A stretch of 64,000 nt of DNA, taken from the NCBI GenBank assembly GCA_031316255.1, contig JALDQW010000001.1, positions 868,001 through 932,000 on the forward strand. The letters are read 5' to 3'. The notes beneath the pieces are model-generated. The model searched no databases, was not told where the DNA came from, and saw only the letters and a list, made by a program, of their open reading frames with translations. Made by a program: the position numbers and the translations under genes. Source of the stretch: Nitrosomonas sp. GTDB lineage: Bacteria > Pseudomonadota > Gammaproteobacteria > Burkholderiales > Nitrosomonadaceae. Numbering within the stretch: the stretch's first letter is position 1; every line of letters begins with the position of its first letter. Positions 10,117 through 19,416 of the stretch are shown piece by piece.

Positions 10117-10521
10117 TTAGTCCGGCTTGACTGCAAATCTGCCACTGCCAAGAAAGAAAACCGCCAACCCGGTAAGCAAGAAAAATATTTGCAGTTCCAG
10201 CGCAAGTCCGCCATGATCTGTAAGTGCAAACAGTTGACTACTGTGTGCCAGCACGATTGCGAATATCATATTGCCAAAAACAAGCAAGCCGCCGAACCGT
10301 GCAAACACGCCAAAAATAATCAACAACGGCGCAATAATTTCTCCGAGATAGACACCGTATGCCAGTTCCTGGGGCAAATCGATGCCAACAAGCTGTTTGC
10401 TGATAAAATCGAGCGAACCGGGGTTGAATAGTTTATGAACCCCATGAAATAACATTAAAATACCTACGGTAAGCCGCAAAATCAGCTTGCCCAGCGCATC
10501 GCTTTGAAAGTATTGGTTCAA
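10117..10521 (-). CDS. DoxX family membrane protein
   Basis: This 134-residue protein has four hydrophobic segments. It starts with the family-typical pattern ILRLTVGILMLFHGVHKLFNPG and has LGEIIAPLLIIFGVFARFGG in the middle. The start is TTG at 10521 (NQYFQS), supported by a GAGGAGAAACC ribosome site just upstream. DoxX-type proteins are small inner-membrane proteins linked to redox or detoxification functions; the exact role here is unknown. No partner gene is adjacent. Confidence 0.85.
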   Translation of the reverse strand: MNQYFQSDALGKLILRLTVGILMLFHGVHKLFNPGSLDFISKQLVGIDLPQELAYGVYLGEIIAPLLIIFGVFARFGGLLVFGNMIFAIVLAHSSQLFALTDHGGLALELQIFFLLTGLAVFFLGSGRFAVKPD

Positions 10522-10556
10522 TACGGTTTCTCCTCATATCTATTAGTTATTAATCA

Positions 10557-10613
10557 GCCGGGGGCTGTTCTCAATCGGCGAATCCTTTGCGTTGCTCCTG
10601 AAATAGCCCCGGC
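10557..10613. repeat. GC-rich imperfect inverted repeat
   Basis: The left arm GCCGGGGGCT and right arm AGCCCCGGC pair with one bulged G, separated by about 38 bases, in otherwise AT-rich DNA upstream of the DoxX start. No T-tract follows, so it is not a convincing terminator. Confidence 0.35.
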
Positions 10614-10736
10614 AGAAACAGTTCACGCATTGAGTGCAACCCCTCATATATTATCAAAGTCAAAGTCGATCCATAAAAATAAATCATCGGACTCGAACTT
10701 GCTTCGACCGTACAGTTTGCGGTACCCGGCCGGTGG

Positions 10737-11114
10737 TCATTTTATTTCATAATCCGCTGTCAGCATTTCGAGCAAATGACCGTTCTCATCGCGGAAATAA
10801 ACGCCTCTGCCACCGTAGTTGTGATTGATGTCCATATTTTCGGGGTCGTAGGGTCCACTGCCGTACTTGACATTTTCCGCCTTGATACGCGTAAAGATTT
10901 GATCGAATTCTTGTTCCGTGACCTTGAACGCATAGTGATGTGACTCGAACTGTTCTCTGTTGGCGAAATCAAGGCATAACGAATCATTGACACGTACAAC
11001 AATGAATGACGCGAACGGTCCGATATATTCAAAGCCAAATATGCGAACATAAAACCGGGCGGTTTTTTCTTTTTCATGTGTTGGAATTATGGTGTGATTG
11101 AGTGTGATCGGCAT
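10737..11114 (-). CDS. VOC (glyoxalase/bleomycin-resistance/dioxygenase) family protein
   Basis: The frame is open to 11171, but the family's N-terminal strand begins at the ATG at 11112-11114 (MPITLNHTIIPTHEKEKTA), preceded by an AAAGAGAAA site, so I take that start (125 residues). A VOC fold is indicated by HTIIPTHEKEKTARFY, a central HYAFKVTEQEF strand-helix, and the C-terminal YFRDENGHLLEML, in which the Glu is the usual metal ligand. Members act on small molecules with a divalent metal; the substrate is unknown. It is convergent with nothing and divergent from the beta-helix gene. Confidence 0.88.
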   Translation of the reverse strand: MPITLNHTIIPTHEKEKTARFYVRIFGFEYIGPFASFIVVRVNDSLCLDFANREQFESHHYAFKVTEQEFDQIFTRIKAENVKYGSGPYDPENMDINHNYGGRGVYFRDENGHLLEMLTADYEIK

Positions 11115-11252
11115 AATTTTTCTCTTTAATATACGGGTCTTGCACAGATATGGGACATATAAATCAAACATTATGATGTAACAAGAATGTCATATTAGAT
11201 TGGTAAATTTGCCTTGCCAAAAGTTTCATAAATAATTAACTTGGAGATAAAA

Positions 11253-12848
11253 ATGGTAAGGTTAAAAAACAAACATACAGGGCTCGCGGTAATTTCGGCA
11301 TTTATGCTTGGCATATCTGCCACAAACGGTTTTGCGGCGTCGGCCTCATTCAATCCTTCAACGGGCGTCGTTGATATGCCCGTTGTTGAAGTATTAAATG
11401 GCGCTACTTCATCGTTTTATAGAGCACAGTTGCAAATTGACGGCAATGCTTTGAAATTGATTTCGGCTAATCCGATCTCTGCGGTCAAGGGGCAGGAACG
11501 CGTAGTTTTAGATTTGGCGACGACAGCATTGCATGTTCCGTCAGTTACGGTGGGTGCGAATGAATTTTATGCGAAACTCAAATTGATACCTGGAACAAAC
11601 CGTTTTTCGGTTGAACAACTGGTCAGCAACAGTTTCCAGGGTTGTCCGAGTTTTGCAACACAGGGTCCTGTTGAAGGGTCTTGTATTTTGAGCGGCGAGT
11701 ATAACCAGGACATCACGCTGACGAAAAATATCCAGTGGATAGTTTCCGGCGGTGTATTTATTGGTGGTGACAAAACCAACAGCGCTACGCTGACGATTAA
11801 TCCCGGCACGAAGATATTCGGCCAGCAGGGTGCGGATTTTCTGTGGATCAGGCGCGGCTCGAAAATCATGGCGGAAGGCACACCGGATAATCCGATTGTC
11901 ATGAGCGGAGCGTCGCAACAGGCGGCTGGCGAGTGGGGCGGCCTGGTGATCGCCGGCAATGCGCCGGTCAACGGCTGTAATGCAGGCGTGAACCCTTGCG
12001 AAGTACCGTTTGAAGCGGTTACTTCCGAATCCTTTGGCGGCAACAATCCCAACGACAACAGCGGACTGGTCAAATATACCCAGATCCTGTTTGCTGGCTT
12101 TGCCGTTCGTCCGAATGAAGAGCTCAATGGCCTGACGCTCAATGGCGTTGGCGCCGGTACCGTGCTTGAATTCATCCATGTGCATCAAGGGCTCGATGAT
12201 GGCGTCGAATTTTTTGGCGGCACAGCGCAAATGAAATATATTGTGTTGACCAATTGCGGCGATGACTGTTTCGACTGGGGCAGCGGATATACAGGCAAGG
12301 CGCAGTTTGTGCTGATCAAACAGGCTTCCAATGACGGTGACCGTGGTATTGAAGCCGACAACAATGAAGTCAACAACGACATTGAACCGCGCGCTAAACC
12401 CGTACTTTCGAATTTCACAATTATCGGTGGATCGGCAGGCACGCAGGGTATTCTGCTGCGTCGCGGAACCGGTGCGAATATCTCGAATACGGTCATTACC
12501 GGCTTCCAGAACTGTATTTCGATCGATGGCGAGGCTACATTCCTGAACGCAGGTGTACCGGGTAATCTCTCCGGCGACCTGACCATCAACAATTCTTTTG
12601 TTCATGGCTGTGTAACCGATTTCTTGGACGGCCCAGGCGCCACCTTCACAACAGCTGACTGGTTCACGTCACAACCGGGTAACAGTCTTGAAGATCCACT
12701 GTTGAACGGTTACCTGCCCGCTTCAGGTTCGGCTTTAACACTCGGCGGCGCTCCGGTAAACGATTCTTTCTTTGATTCCGTCGATTATGTCGGCGCATTC
12801 AAAGATGCCGATGACGACTGGACTCAGGAATGGACGTTTGATTTCTAA
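11253..12848 (+). CDS. Secreted right-handed beta-helix protein, function unknown
   Basis: The product is 531 residues from ATG 11253, chosen because GGAG at 11243-11246 is correctly spaced. The upstream TTG at 11241 would overlap that ribosome site. A signal peptide ends NGFA-A. The rest is beta-rich, with NPGTKIFGQQGADFLWIRRG, WGGLVIAGNAPVN, FIHVHQGLDDGVEFFGG and NCGDDCFDWGSGYTGKAQF motifs and a conserved DDDWTQEWTFDF end. It resembles secreted proteins often labelled only hypothetical or lipoprotein, which I recall occurring near TonB-dependent receptors with carboxypeptidase-regulatory domains. Several Cys pairs (CPSFATQGPVEGSC, CNAGVNPC, CGDDC) suggest disulfides and a periplasmic or surface location. 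Confidence 0.75.
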   Translation: MVRLKNKHTGLAVISAFMLGISATNGFAASASFNPSTGVVDMPVVEVLNGATSSFYRAQLQIDGNALKLISANPISAVKGQERVVLDLATTALHVPSVTVGANEFYAKLKLIPGTNRFSVEQLVSNSFQGCPSFATQGPVEGSCILSGEYNQDITLTKNIQWIVSGGVFIGGDKTNSATLTINPGTKIFGQQGADFLWIRRGSKIMAEGTPDNPIVMSGASQQAAGEWGGLVIAGNAPVNGCNAGVNPCEVPFEAVTSESFGGNNPNDNSGLVKYTQILFAGFAVRPNEELNGLTLNGVGAGTVLEFIHVHQGLDDGVEFFGGTAQMKYIVLTNCGDDCFDWGSGYTGKAQFVLIKQASNDGDRGIEADNNEVNNDIEPRAKPVLSNFTIIGGSAGTQGILLRRGTGANISNTVITGFQNCISIDGEATFLNAGVPGNLSGDLTINNSFVHGCVTDFLDGPGATFTTADWFTSQPGNSLEDPLLNGYLPASGSALTLGGAPVNDSFFDSVDYVGAFKDADDDWTQEWTFDF

Positions 12849-12949
12849 AATAGGTACTATGCCAGAATTTTGTTAATCAAAGTGATTTCTTAGGCGTAAT
12901 AGCGCTACGAATCGGCTGTCATAGTAACCAAAAAATATTTTCATATTAG

Positions 12950-12994
12950 CAGCTTAGTAATGATGTGCACGGTTTTATCATCATTACTAAGCTG
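12950..12994. repeat. Perfect 16-bp inverted repeat (hairpin)
   Basis: The arms CAGCTTAGTAATGATG (12950-12965) and CATCATTACTAAGCTG (12979-12994) pair perfectly around a 13-base loop. It lies 100 bp after the beta-helix gene. There is no following T-run, so it could slow RNA decay or bind a protein, but it is not a standard terminator. Confidence 0.6.
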
Positions 12995-13132
12995 ATGAAT
13001 TTACACAAACAAAAGACCAAACCTTAAATCTTGATACGCTTCATTAATTTATTTGCGGATTAATGCGAGCTCCCCGCGTTATCAAAATGAATTGATGATT
13101 ACAGTTAATTAACTTGACTCAATAATCCGCTC

Positions 13133-14464
13133 ATGCCAAGAGAGCAGAAGAAAATATTCGTACTGGATACTTCCGTTATTCTATACAACCATCATGCCAT
13201 TTTCAGTTTTGCTGATAATGATGTTGCCGTACCTATTACGGTTCTCGAAGAATTGGATTATTTTAAAAAGGGAAATGAGACGAAAAACTTTGAAGCCAGA
13301 GAGTTTATTCGTATTATTGACAAGTTGTCGCTAAACCAATCGTTACAAAACTGGATTACCATTGACCAACCAAATCTTGGCCGTTTCAGGGTGGTTATGC
13401 AGGAACGGGAAAACACTATCGACGCTACCAGAATTTTTGGAGAGAACACTGCAGATCACCGCATTCTCAATGTGGCAATTACATTGAGTGAAGCCTATCC
13501 GCGAAAAAAAATTATCCTGGTGAGCAAGGATATTAATCTCCGGCTCAAGGCGAAATCCTTGAATATTATGGCAGAAGATTTTCAAACCGGAAAAATAAAG
13601 GATCTTGAAGCTTTATATACTGGCAGTACAGTTATTGAAGGACTTTCCAAAGCGATTATTGATAACATTTACGAACATGACTACTGCCTGCCAGAGGAAA
13701 TCGGAATCGAAGAACCTGTAGCTAATCATTATTTTATTCTAAAAAATAGCCGCGCTTCTGTTTTGGTTTTCTATAATCCTGAATCGCAAAGAATTGAACG
13801 TATCCAGAAGAAATCAGCCTACAGAATTACGCCAAAAAATGCTGAGCAGGTTTTTGCGTTACATGCAATTACACATCCAAATATCAAACTGGTGACTTTG
13901 CAAGGGGTTGCTGGAACAGGAAAAACATTGCTGGCACTGGCTGGTGCATTGGATCAAAAAAAACACTATAAGCAAATCTATCTTGCACGGCCTATCGTCC
14001 CGTTGAGCAATAAGGATATTGGCTACTTGCCAGGAGACATTAAGTCAAAGCTCAACCCCTATATGGAACCGCTTTGGGACAACCTGAAATTCATCAAAAA
14101 TCAATTCACTGAAAAAGAAAAGGAATACAGAAGAATAACCGATGCACTTGAGCAGGAGAAACTGACCATCACGCCGCTTGCGTATATTCGTGGCAGAAGT
14201 ATCTCGAATGTCTGTTTCATTGTCGATGAGGCTCAAAATCTGACGCCACATGAAGTAAAGACCATTATCACGCGTGCGGGTGAAAATACCAAAATCATTT
14301 TTACCGGTGATATATACCAAATCGATACACCGTATCTTGATTCGCAAAGTAACGGTTTGTCTTATCTTATAGATAAAATCAAACGCCACGAAATCTATGC
14401 GCATGTACGACTGGAGAAAGGCGAGCGCTCTCATCTGGCTAACTTGGCGAATGAATTGCTGTAA
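13133..14464 (+). CDS. PIN-PhoH fusion ATPase (PhoH family)
   Basis: The protein has 443 residues. The N-terminal PIN nuclease-like domain (about 1-150) carries acidic positions at FVLDTSVIL, VLEELD and NTADHRIL. The C-terminal PhoH ATPase (about 235-443) has Walker A GVAGTGKT near residue 259, the PhoH signature ARPIVPLSNKDIGYLPGD, and Walker B FIVDEAQN near residue 365. PIN-PhoH proteins are RNA helicase/nuclease-like cytoplasmic enzymes. The name comes from phosphate-starvation induction in E. coli, which is not shown here. It converges with the PhoD-type gene across a shared terminator. Confidence 0.93.
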   Translation: MPREQKKIFVLDTSVILYNHHAIFSFADNDVAVPITVLEELDYFKKGNETKNFEAREFIRIIDKLSLNQSLQNWITIDQPNLGRFRVVMQERENTIDATRIFGENTADHRILNVAITLSEAYPRKKIILVSKDINLRLKAKSLNIMAEDFQTGKIKDLEALYTGSTVIEGLSKAIIDNIYEHDYCLPEEIGIEEPVANHYFILKNSRASVLVFYNPESQRIERIQKKSAYRITPKNAEQVFALHAITHPNIKLVTLQGVAGTGKTLLALAGALDQKKHYKQIYLARPIVPLSNKDIGYLPGDIKSKLNPYMEPLWDNLKFIKNQFTEKEKEYRRITDALEQEKLTITPLAYIRGRSISNVCFIVDEAQNLTPHEVKTIITRAGENTKIIFTGDIYQIDTPYLDSQSNGLSYLIDKIKRHEIYAHVRLEKGERSHLANLANELL

Positions 14465-14490
14465 TAAACTGGTTTTAATTTTTGACTGAA

Positions 14491-14522
14491 AAAAAAGCCC
14501 CGTTTATCTAACGGAGCTTTTT
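14491..14522. terminator. Bidirectional rho-independent terminator between convergent genes
   Basis: A run of A's, the stem AAAGCCCCGTT / AACGGAGCTTT, a 5-base loop TATCT and a T-run form a hairpin with tails on both strands. One C-A mismatch on the plus strand becomes a G-U pair on the minus strand. Position between two convergent stops fits termination of both. Confidence 0.75.
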
Positions 14523-14553
14523 AACTTCAGATACTTTTGATGTTTATTCTGAT

Positions 14554-16143
14554 TTATAACGGCAACATTGTCTTTTCAAATAAAACAGCGCCAGTAATGT
14601 CGATCAGTTTCACTGTCATTTCGCCATCGATAGAAATCTCGACCAAACCGAAGGATTGCAAATGTGGTGGAGGAGAATTTTGTCCTATACCTTCCGTACT
14701 GGGCGCGCGCACATATTCATACTGTGGGCCAAAGCTTGCATCAAGGTTGCCCGAGCCAAATGCACCTGCATGGATGGGTCCGATAACGAATTCCCAGAAT
14801 GGGTTAAATTCTTGAAATGTCGCAAGTGACGGATCGTATGAGATGGCAGCAGTAAAATGGACATCGGATGTGAGATAGACAACATTTTTGATATCATGAT
14901 CCTTGATAAATTTCAGGATCTCAGCAAGCTGCACCTCACGCCCTAATACAGCCGGATCATCCTGACTCCAGGCGTCCCGGTCATCTACACCGCCAGTTAC
15001 AATACTTAGCGGGTCATGTGTGGAAATAATTTTCCAAGTGGCTTTGGATTTTACCAAAGCATCTTTTAACCAGGCCAGCTGTTCCTGACCGAGCATTTCA
15101 ATACCATCAGGATCGTAATTGTCTGGATTAGGATCACGGAAGCTACGCTCATCGAGCAAAAATAACTCCATATGTTTGCCATGTTGTACGCTGCGATACA
15201 ATTTTGTGCCGTCAATGGGATTATATTCGAACAAAGCCTGTTTGGCGTTCGCAGCTAGCACATCCGCAGAAATGCCGAAATACGGTGCGCCAGCGGGCAT
15301 GATTTCTCCCGGGTACCAGTTGTTGGATACTTCGTGGTCATCCCACTGTACATAGACAGGTGTTCTGGCAAGAAAATGCGCCATTTTTGCATCACCAAGA
15401 TTATATTTCCAGTTGGCGCGAAAATCATCCAATGTAATGGCTACAAAATCTTTGGCCGGGTTATTAACCCAGGTACCGTCGCCCACATCTGCCGGGATAT
15501 CTTTACTGACTGGAATCGCCCCGTCTGCATAAATCATGTCGCCCTGGAACAATGCGAAATCAGGGTTTAGCTTTGACATTGAATCAAAAACGACGTAGCC
15601 GCCCTTGATTAATTCGCCATCCACATGCGTAATGGATAAATCAGGATTGCGTCCCCAGCCCTGCCCTCCCAGGTCTGCAACCCAGACAAAACGAATAGAC
15701 TCGGCTTTGGCTGGCTCACTCGCTGTTTTAAAAGTAGACAGCGTTCCTTTAACTTTTCCTTTATCCTTTCCTTTAACCGTTGCTTTCGTATGTTGTGCGA
15801 GCGGTTTGCAGGTAGCCTGATAATAGTATTGCTTACCGGGTTTTAATCCTTTAAAAACCAGTGAGCCGGTGTAGTCAGACTTATCTGAAACATGATGTGA
15901 TTTTTTTCTGACAATGTTTATATTTTTATCCGTGATTAGATTTTTATGGGTTGTCAGTGAAAATGTCAAAAGCGCATCCTGTTCAGCATTACAGCGGCCC
16001 CAAAGTACAACGCTGTCGCTGGTTACATCGCCTGCTTGGCTGTATACCGTGCCAGCAGTTGCTATCGAGTTACCGGACAGAAAAATTGCACTAACAAAAA
16101 ATCCAGATGCAAATATTAGTTTTCCAGTTTTTTGTAAATTCAT
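14554..16143 (-). CDS. phoD: PhoD-type alkaline phosphatase / metallophosphoesterase
   Basis: The protein has 529 residues. A signal peptide ends SIATA-G and has no twin arginine, unlike many PhoD proteins. An N-terminal beta domain (about 30-145) includes a lysine-rich insert (KATVKGKDKGKVKG). The catalytic domain follows, with FVWVADLGGQGWGRN, FALFQGDMIYADG, YVQWDDHEVSNNW, STHDPLS and TSDVHFTAA, which carry the expected metal-binding Asp, Asn and His residues. It should release phosphate from esters or diesters in the periplasm. A good ribosome site (AGGAGAACG) precedes the ATG. It is likely monocistronic; no convincing pho box was found upstream. Confidence 0.9.
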   Translation of the reverse strand: MNLQKTGKLIFASGFFVSAIFLSGNSIATAGTVYSQAGDVTSDSVVLWGRCNAEQDALLTFSLTTHKNLITDKNINIVRKKSHHVSDKSDYTGSLVFKGLKPGKQYYYQATCKPLAQHTKATVKGKDKGKVKGTLSTFKTASEPAKAESIRFVWVADLGGQGWGRNPDLSITHVDGELIKGGYVVFDSMSKLNPDFALFQGDMIYADGAIPVSKDIPADVGDGTWVNNPAKDFVAITLDDFRANWKYNLGDAKMAHFLARTPVYVQWDDHEVSNNWYPGEIMPAGAPYFGISADVLAANAKQALFEYNPIDGTKLYRSVQHGKHMELFLLDERSFRDPNPDNYDPDGIEMLGQEQLAWLKDALVKSKATWKIISTHDPLSIVTGGVDDRDAWSQDDPAVLGREVQLAEILKFIKDHDIKNVVYLTSDVHFTAAISYDPSLATFQEFNPFWEFVIGPIHAGAFGSGNLDASFGPQYEYVRAPSTEGIGQNSPPPHLQSFGLVEISIDGEMTVKLIDITGAVLFEKTMLPL

Positions 16144-16734
16144 TTACGTTCTCCTAATAATGATTCTTGTATACAAGCTATCTGTGCTTGTAAAAAATAT
16201 GATAGGAAAAGTATGTGAAAGAAGTATGTCGCGGGAATGACATTTTCTTGAAGAAACTGTAACAAATTGCAACAACCATAATTGGAATCAGCAGAGAAAT
16301 TGACAATATATTGCCATTCTTCTGAGATTAATCATTCCGCATAAAACACCTTGTGTATGATTTGAGATGGTTTCTGGAAAAATACACGAATGTGTTTCAG
16401 GAATTCAATCAATAAAATGTATTACCTGATTTAAGGAGAGGTAAATTAAAAGATTTTAGATAGCAATTAAAACACATACAGAAGAATGAGGGGGTTGCTC
16501 GCCCGAGAATGATGTCTTGACATCCCAAGATGCCTGCCCAAAGGCTTAAACTCGCTTCTATGCGTACTCGCCCAAGCTGTGAAATCTCAGAGAAAAGATC
16601 AGGTCGTTAAATAAACTCTTCATGAAAAATTAAAATAATAGTAATTATACGTACACAAATACTACGTATCGTATGCACTTGTAACATCGTAGTTTTTTAT
16701 GGAAGTCTATCTTTAATCATTATGGGGTTATACA
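16144..16734. other. Intergenic region, 591 bp
   Basis: There is no supported gene. It contains the promoter side of the PhoD gene (including ATGTC-8-GACAT at 16226-16243). A patch that is more GC-rich than its surroundings lies near 16485-16600, with several short complementary segments; I could not assign it to a known RNA family. Confidence 0.4.
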
Positions 16735-16995
16735 ATGAAATACGGTAATGTTTTAGCAGTGGTATTGGTGTTTATAATAACGACGGCAAGCAGTGCATTA
16801 TTCGCAAGAAGTGATATCATGCTTAAAAACAATTTGCGGGTAAATGCAGTTGGGATTGCAACAAGTTCCGGCAGCATGCCACACGTCAAGGAGAGGACAA
16901 GGAAGTCACGAATAGGAACTCAATCGCTCTCTTCAGTTGATCAGTTCGCAAGCAGGTTCACGAACAAAGACAAAGCTAAATCTAACCTGAAGTAA
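16735..16995 (+). CDS. Small secreted protein, unknown
   Basis: This 86-residue protein has a signal-peptide-like N-terminus (MKYGNVLAVVLVFIITTASSALFA) and a basic, Ser/Lys-rich mature part (KERTRKSRIG). A TGGGGTT sequence 7 bases before the ATG can serve as a ribosome site. I recognise no family. Signal and spacing favour a real small exported protein, but nothing else supports it. Confidence 0.45.
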   Translation: MKYGNVLAVVLVFIITTASSALFARSDIMLKNNLRVNAVGIATSSGSMPHVKERTRKSRIGTQSLSSVDQFASRFTNKDKAKSNLK

Positions 16996-17901
16996 TGAAC
17001 AATGCGTTTATATCGGTTCCAATGAAGTATGCTAGCTCAGACCTGATCTGACAGTTGCTCGTATTTTTAGGTGTCTGTCAGTTTAGATTTGAGCTGGATG
17101 TTTTTCTGCTGTTATCACCAAGGGACTTTGTCGCACCTTAACTGCCAATTGTTTTGTATCACTTAACAATAGCATATACTGGCAGAGATGAATGATGTTC
17201 GACGAAGTGTTTTGGATTCTGAGCCAGTTCCCCCAGTTTTTTTTCCGGCGCCATTCAAACGCTTTTAAATACAGCTCAAAATTGACGAAAACACCGTTAA
17301 ATTTTGCAAGCCATTGTCTATTAAAACTCTTGAATGATTCCAATATCATTAATGTAACAATGGCCATCCCTGGAAAACTCATTGCCGCCCTGGAATACGT
17401 GAAAATTCCTGTAGAGTTGATTACTTGCAGTTTGGTAAATCTCAATGTATATCCAGCCGTCACACTCCAAAGTAGTTTCACCAACCTCTTTCTATTCAAC
17501 CAGTTAGTCTATTAGCGTTGTTTGCTGGCAGGAATATCAATACAAAGACATTATTTTTTTTCAATGTTTGCTTAATTTGCTGTTTTTGATTTATCTAAAC
17601 CAGGAGAACGTCTTCATCAGTTTGAAGCCATAGCAAATGGTAGTTTTGCAATCGGTGAACACGATTCTTTGATTTTGCCATGATTCCCTAAATTAAATTC
17701 GAGAATTTTTTCTAAGGATCGCCATTTTAAATGGTTTTCAAAAAAAACCATTTAAAATGGCGGCAACATAATTTGTGCCGCAATGTCGGGTTTCTTAAGA
17801 TTGAATGCTACTTTTACTATTTTTTATTTAATTTTCAATTAAATCACTGAAAAAAAACTATTTTTTAACAGCCTTGCCCAGCAAAGAGGTTTTGAATAGC
17901 A
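16996..17901. other. Long gene-poor region, 906 bp
   Basis: Two overlapping opposite frames exist (minus 17083-17499 and plus 17192-17515). Neither has a convincing ribosome site, family resemblance or codon signal, so I do not call them. The region is AT-rich and contains a perfect long hairpin (listed separately). Confidence 0.45.
17720..17762. repeat. Perfect 19-bp inverted repeat with 5-base loop
   Basis: The arms CGCCATTTTAAATGGTTTT (17720-17738) and AAAACCATTTAAAATGGCG (17744-17762) are perfectly complementary around CAAAA. Each arm also contains a near-palindrome (CCATTTTAAATGG). No T-run follows on either strand. Confidence 0.8.
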
Positions 17902-19086
17902 TCAAAACAAATGGCGCAAACCGGCAGTCCAGGTATCGCGGTCACGGTCTAATGTCGCATTCTCATCGATGACATTTACACGTTGATAGCCGCCAAAAAG
18001 ATTCGTCCGCTTGCTAAAGCGATACAACCCGCCAACTGTAAAGCTCCTGGCTTTACGTTTAAGGGCGAAATGTGTGCGATCAGCATTGGTCATGCCGCCT
18101 TGAGCGATAAACGTCGCGTTTCCGAGTTTGTATTGTCCGCCAACATACCAGATTTCGCCATCGCCCCCTGCATTCATTGCCGAGTTACATTGCCTCTCTA
18201 TATCACCAATAACACCTAAAGCGGCCGCATCCGAGCAGGTTGCTGCACCAAGTGCGTCATTAATGAACTCATACTGGCCCTGGATCTGAAAATCTTTATA
18301 CGACCAAAGTCCGCCGATTCGACCGACTTCCTCAGTTTTTAGATTAACAGCTGTGATTCTTTTTTGAGCAGTGCTAACGTTGTCTCTTGAATAACCGCCA
18401 AATACCTGAAATCTGTGATCTCGAAAGTCAAAATTATATTTTGCAGCAGCTTGAACATCCCATTCACCATCCTCGCCGCCTGTCTCGCCGATATTCCCAC
18501 CTTGTCCACCAAGCACTCCCCCCAGATTGGCTTCAAGCTTTTCTGAGTCTCCGGGCATGAACAAAACAGCAAAAGAGAAGCCGTCGAATTCTCTGGAAGT
18601 AAAACGAATTACGCTGTTTACTGCAGAATATGCGCCGGAACCCAAACCGTTGGCGCTGGCAATCATGGTGCCACCGCTACCGGCGGCTTGTAAGGTTGTA
18701 TATACAAAAGGATCAATAGTCCAACCACCGGCAAAATCGGCAAATGGCGAATGCGTGCGGCCAATTTTTAAGGTGCCGATTGAATCATTAGTGATACCGA
18801 CAAATATTTCCCGACTACCTTGAGTTGCGCCATTGGTGTTGAAACCGAAGTCGATCATCGCCACCGCCTGAAATCCTTTGCCTAAATCCTCGAAAATACG
18901 GAAACCCCAGGAAGAAAAAAAAGTTGGATCGTTGACCGTAGACTGGCTGGAGAATCCTTCGATATCGATATGACTGTACTCGGATTGAATCCTGCCAACA
19001 AGCGACATTCTTGTGCCAAATGCTGATGCTGTAACCGTTAATGCAACGATACCAACTAATACCATAGATACAAAATACCTTTTCAT
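17902..19086 (-). CDS. Gram-negative general porin (trimeric beta-barrel type)
   Basis: The protein has 394 residues. The signal peptide ends ASA-F. Alternating beta-strands follow, with motifs typical of the porin_4 family: GFRIFEDLGKGFQAVAMIDFGF, REIFVGITNDSIGTLKIGR, AAKYNFDFRDHRFQVFGGYS and a terminal LRHLF ending in Phe. The product should form a diffusion pore in the outer membrane. Acidic glycine-rich loops (GGQGGNIGETGGEDG) are probable external loops. The gene is divergent from the beta-propeller operon, with 330 bp between starts that must hold both promoters. Confidence 0.92.
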   Translation of the reverse strand: MKRYFVSMVLVGIVALTVTASAFGTRMSLVGRIQSEYSHIDIEGFSSQSTVNDPTFFSSWGFRIFEDLGKGFQAVAMIDFGFNTNGATQGSREIFVGITNDSIGTLKIGRTHSPFADFAGGWTIDPFVYTTLQAAGSGGTMIASANGLGSGAYSAVNSVIRFTSREFDGFSFAVLFMPGDSEKLEANLGGVLGGQGGNIGETGGEDGEWDVQAAAKYNFDFRDHRFQVFGGYSRDNVSTAQKRITAVNLKTEEVGRIGGLWSYKDFQIQGQYEFINDALGAATCSDAAALGVIGDIERQCNSAMNAGGDGEIWYVGGQYKLGNATFIAQGGMTNADRTHFALKRKARSFTVGGLYRFSKRTNLFGGYQRVNVIDENATLDRDRDTWTAGLRHLF

Positions 19087-19416
19087 TATGACCTCTCATG
19101 AAAGTTTAATCTTTTTGAAAAATTACTGAGATAACCGTGTAACAGATCATCTTTAGAATGTTTTTGTACCTAGTTCATACAATCTGGATAGTAAATATAA
19201 ACCGTTGCATTTTGATGAAGACAGGGAGGTGAGATAAAACTCAGAGAATGAAAAAGCGAAGTTTCTTGCAGGACAAATTGCATTTGAAGAATGATGAAAC
19301 CCTATTCGGGTTGAGTTGAAAATCAAACACACTGCTTTAACCCAGTGCTGTTCTTAAATGATTGAGAAATTTTTATTTCAAAACTTTAAAAATTTGATAT
19401 TTTCTGGAGGAAAAAA
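19087..19416. other. Divergent promoter region, 330 bp
   Basis: This AT-rich spacer lies between the porin and beta-propeller starts. I see a strong ribosome site TGGAGGAAAAAA before 19417 but no operator or promoter that I can defend. No ORF is supported. Confidence 0.5.

Noticed and set aside
16144..16260. Possible pho box before the PhoD gene
   Set aside because: Only single TGTCAT-like half sites are present, not two correctly spaced repeats; the same half sites occur elsewhere by chance.
17083..17515. Two overlapping opposite ORFs of 107 and 138 codons
   Set aside because: No ribosome sites, family features or coding bias; they lie in an AT-rich gene-poor stretch.
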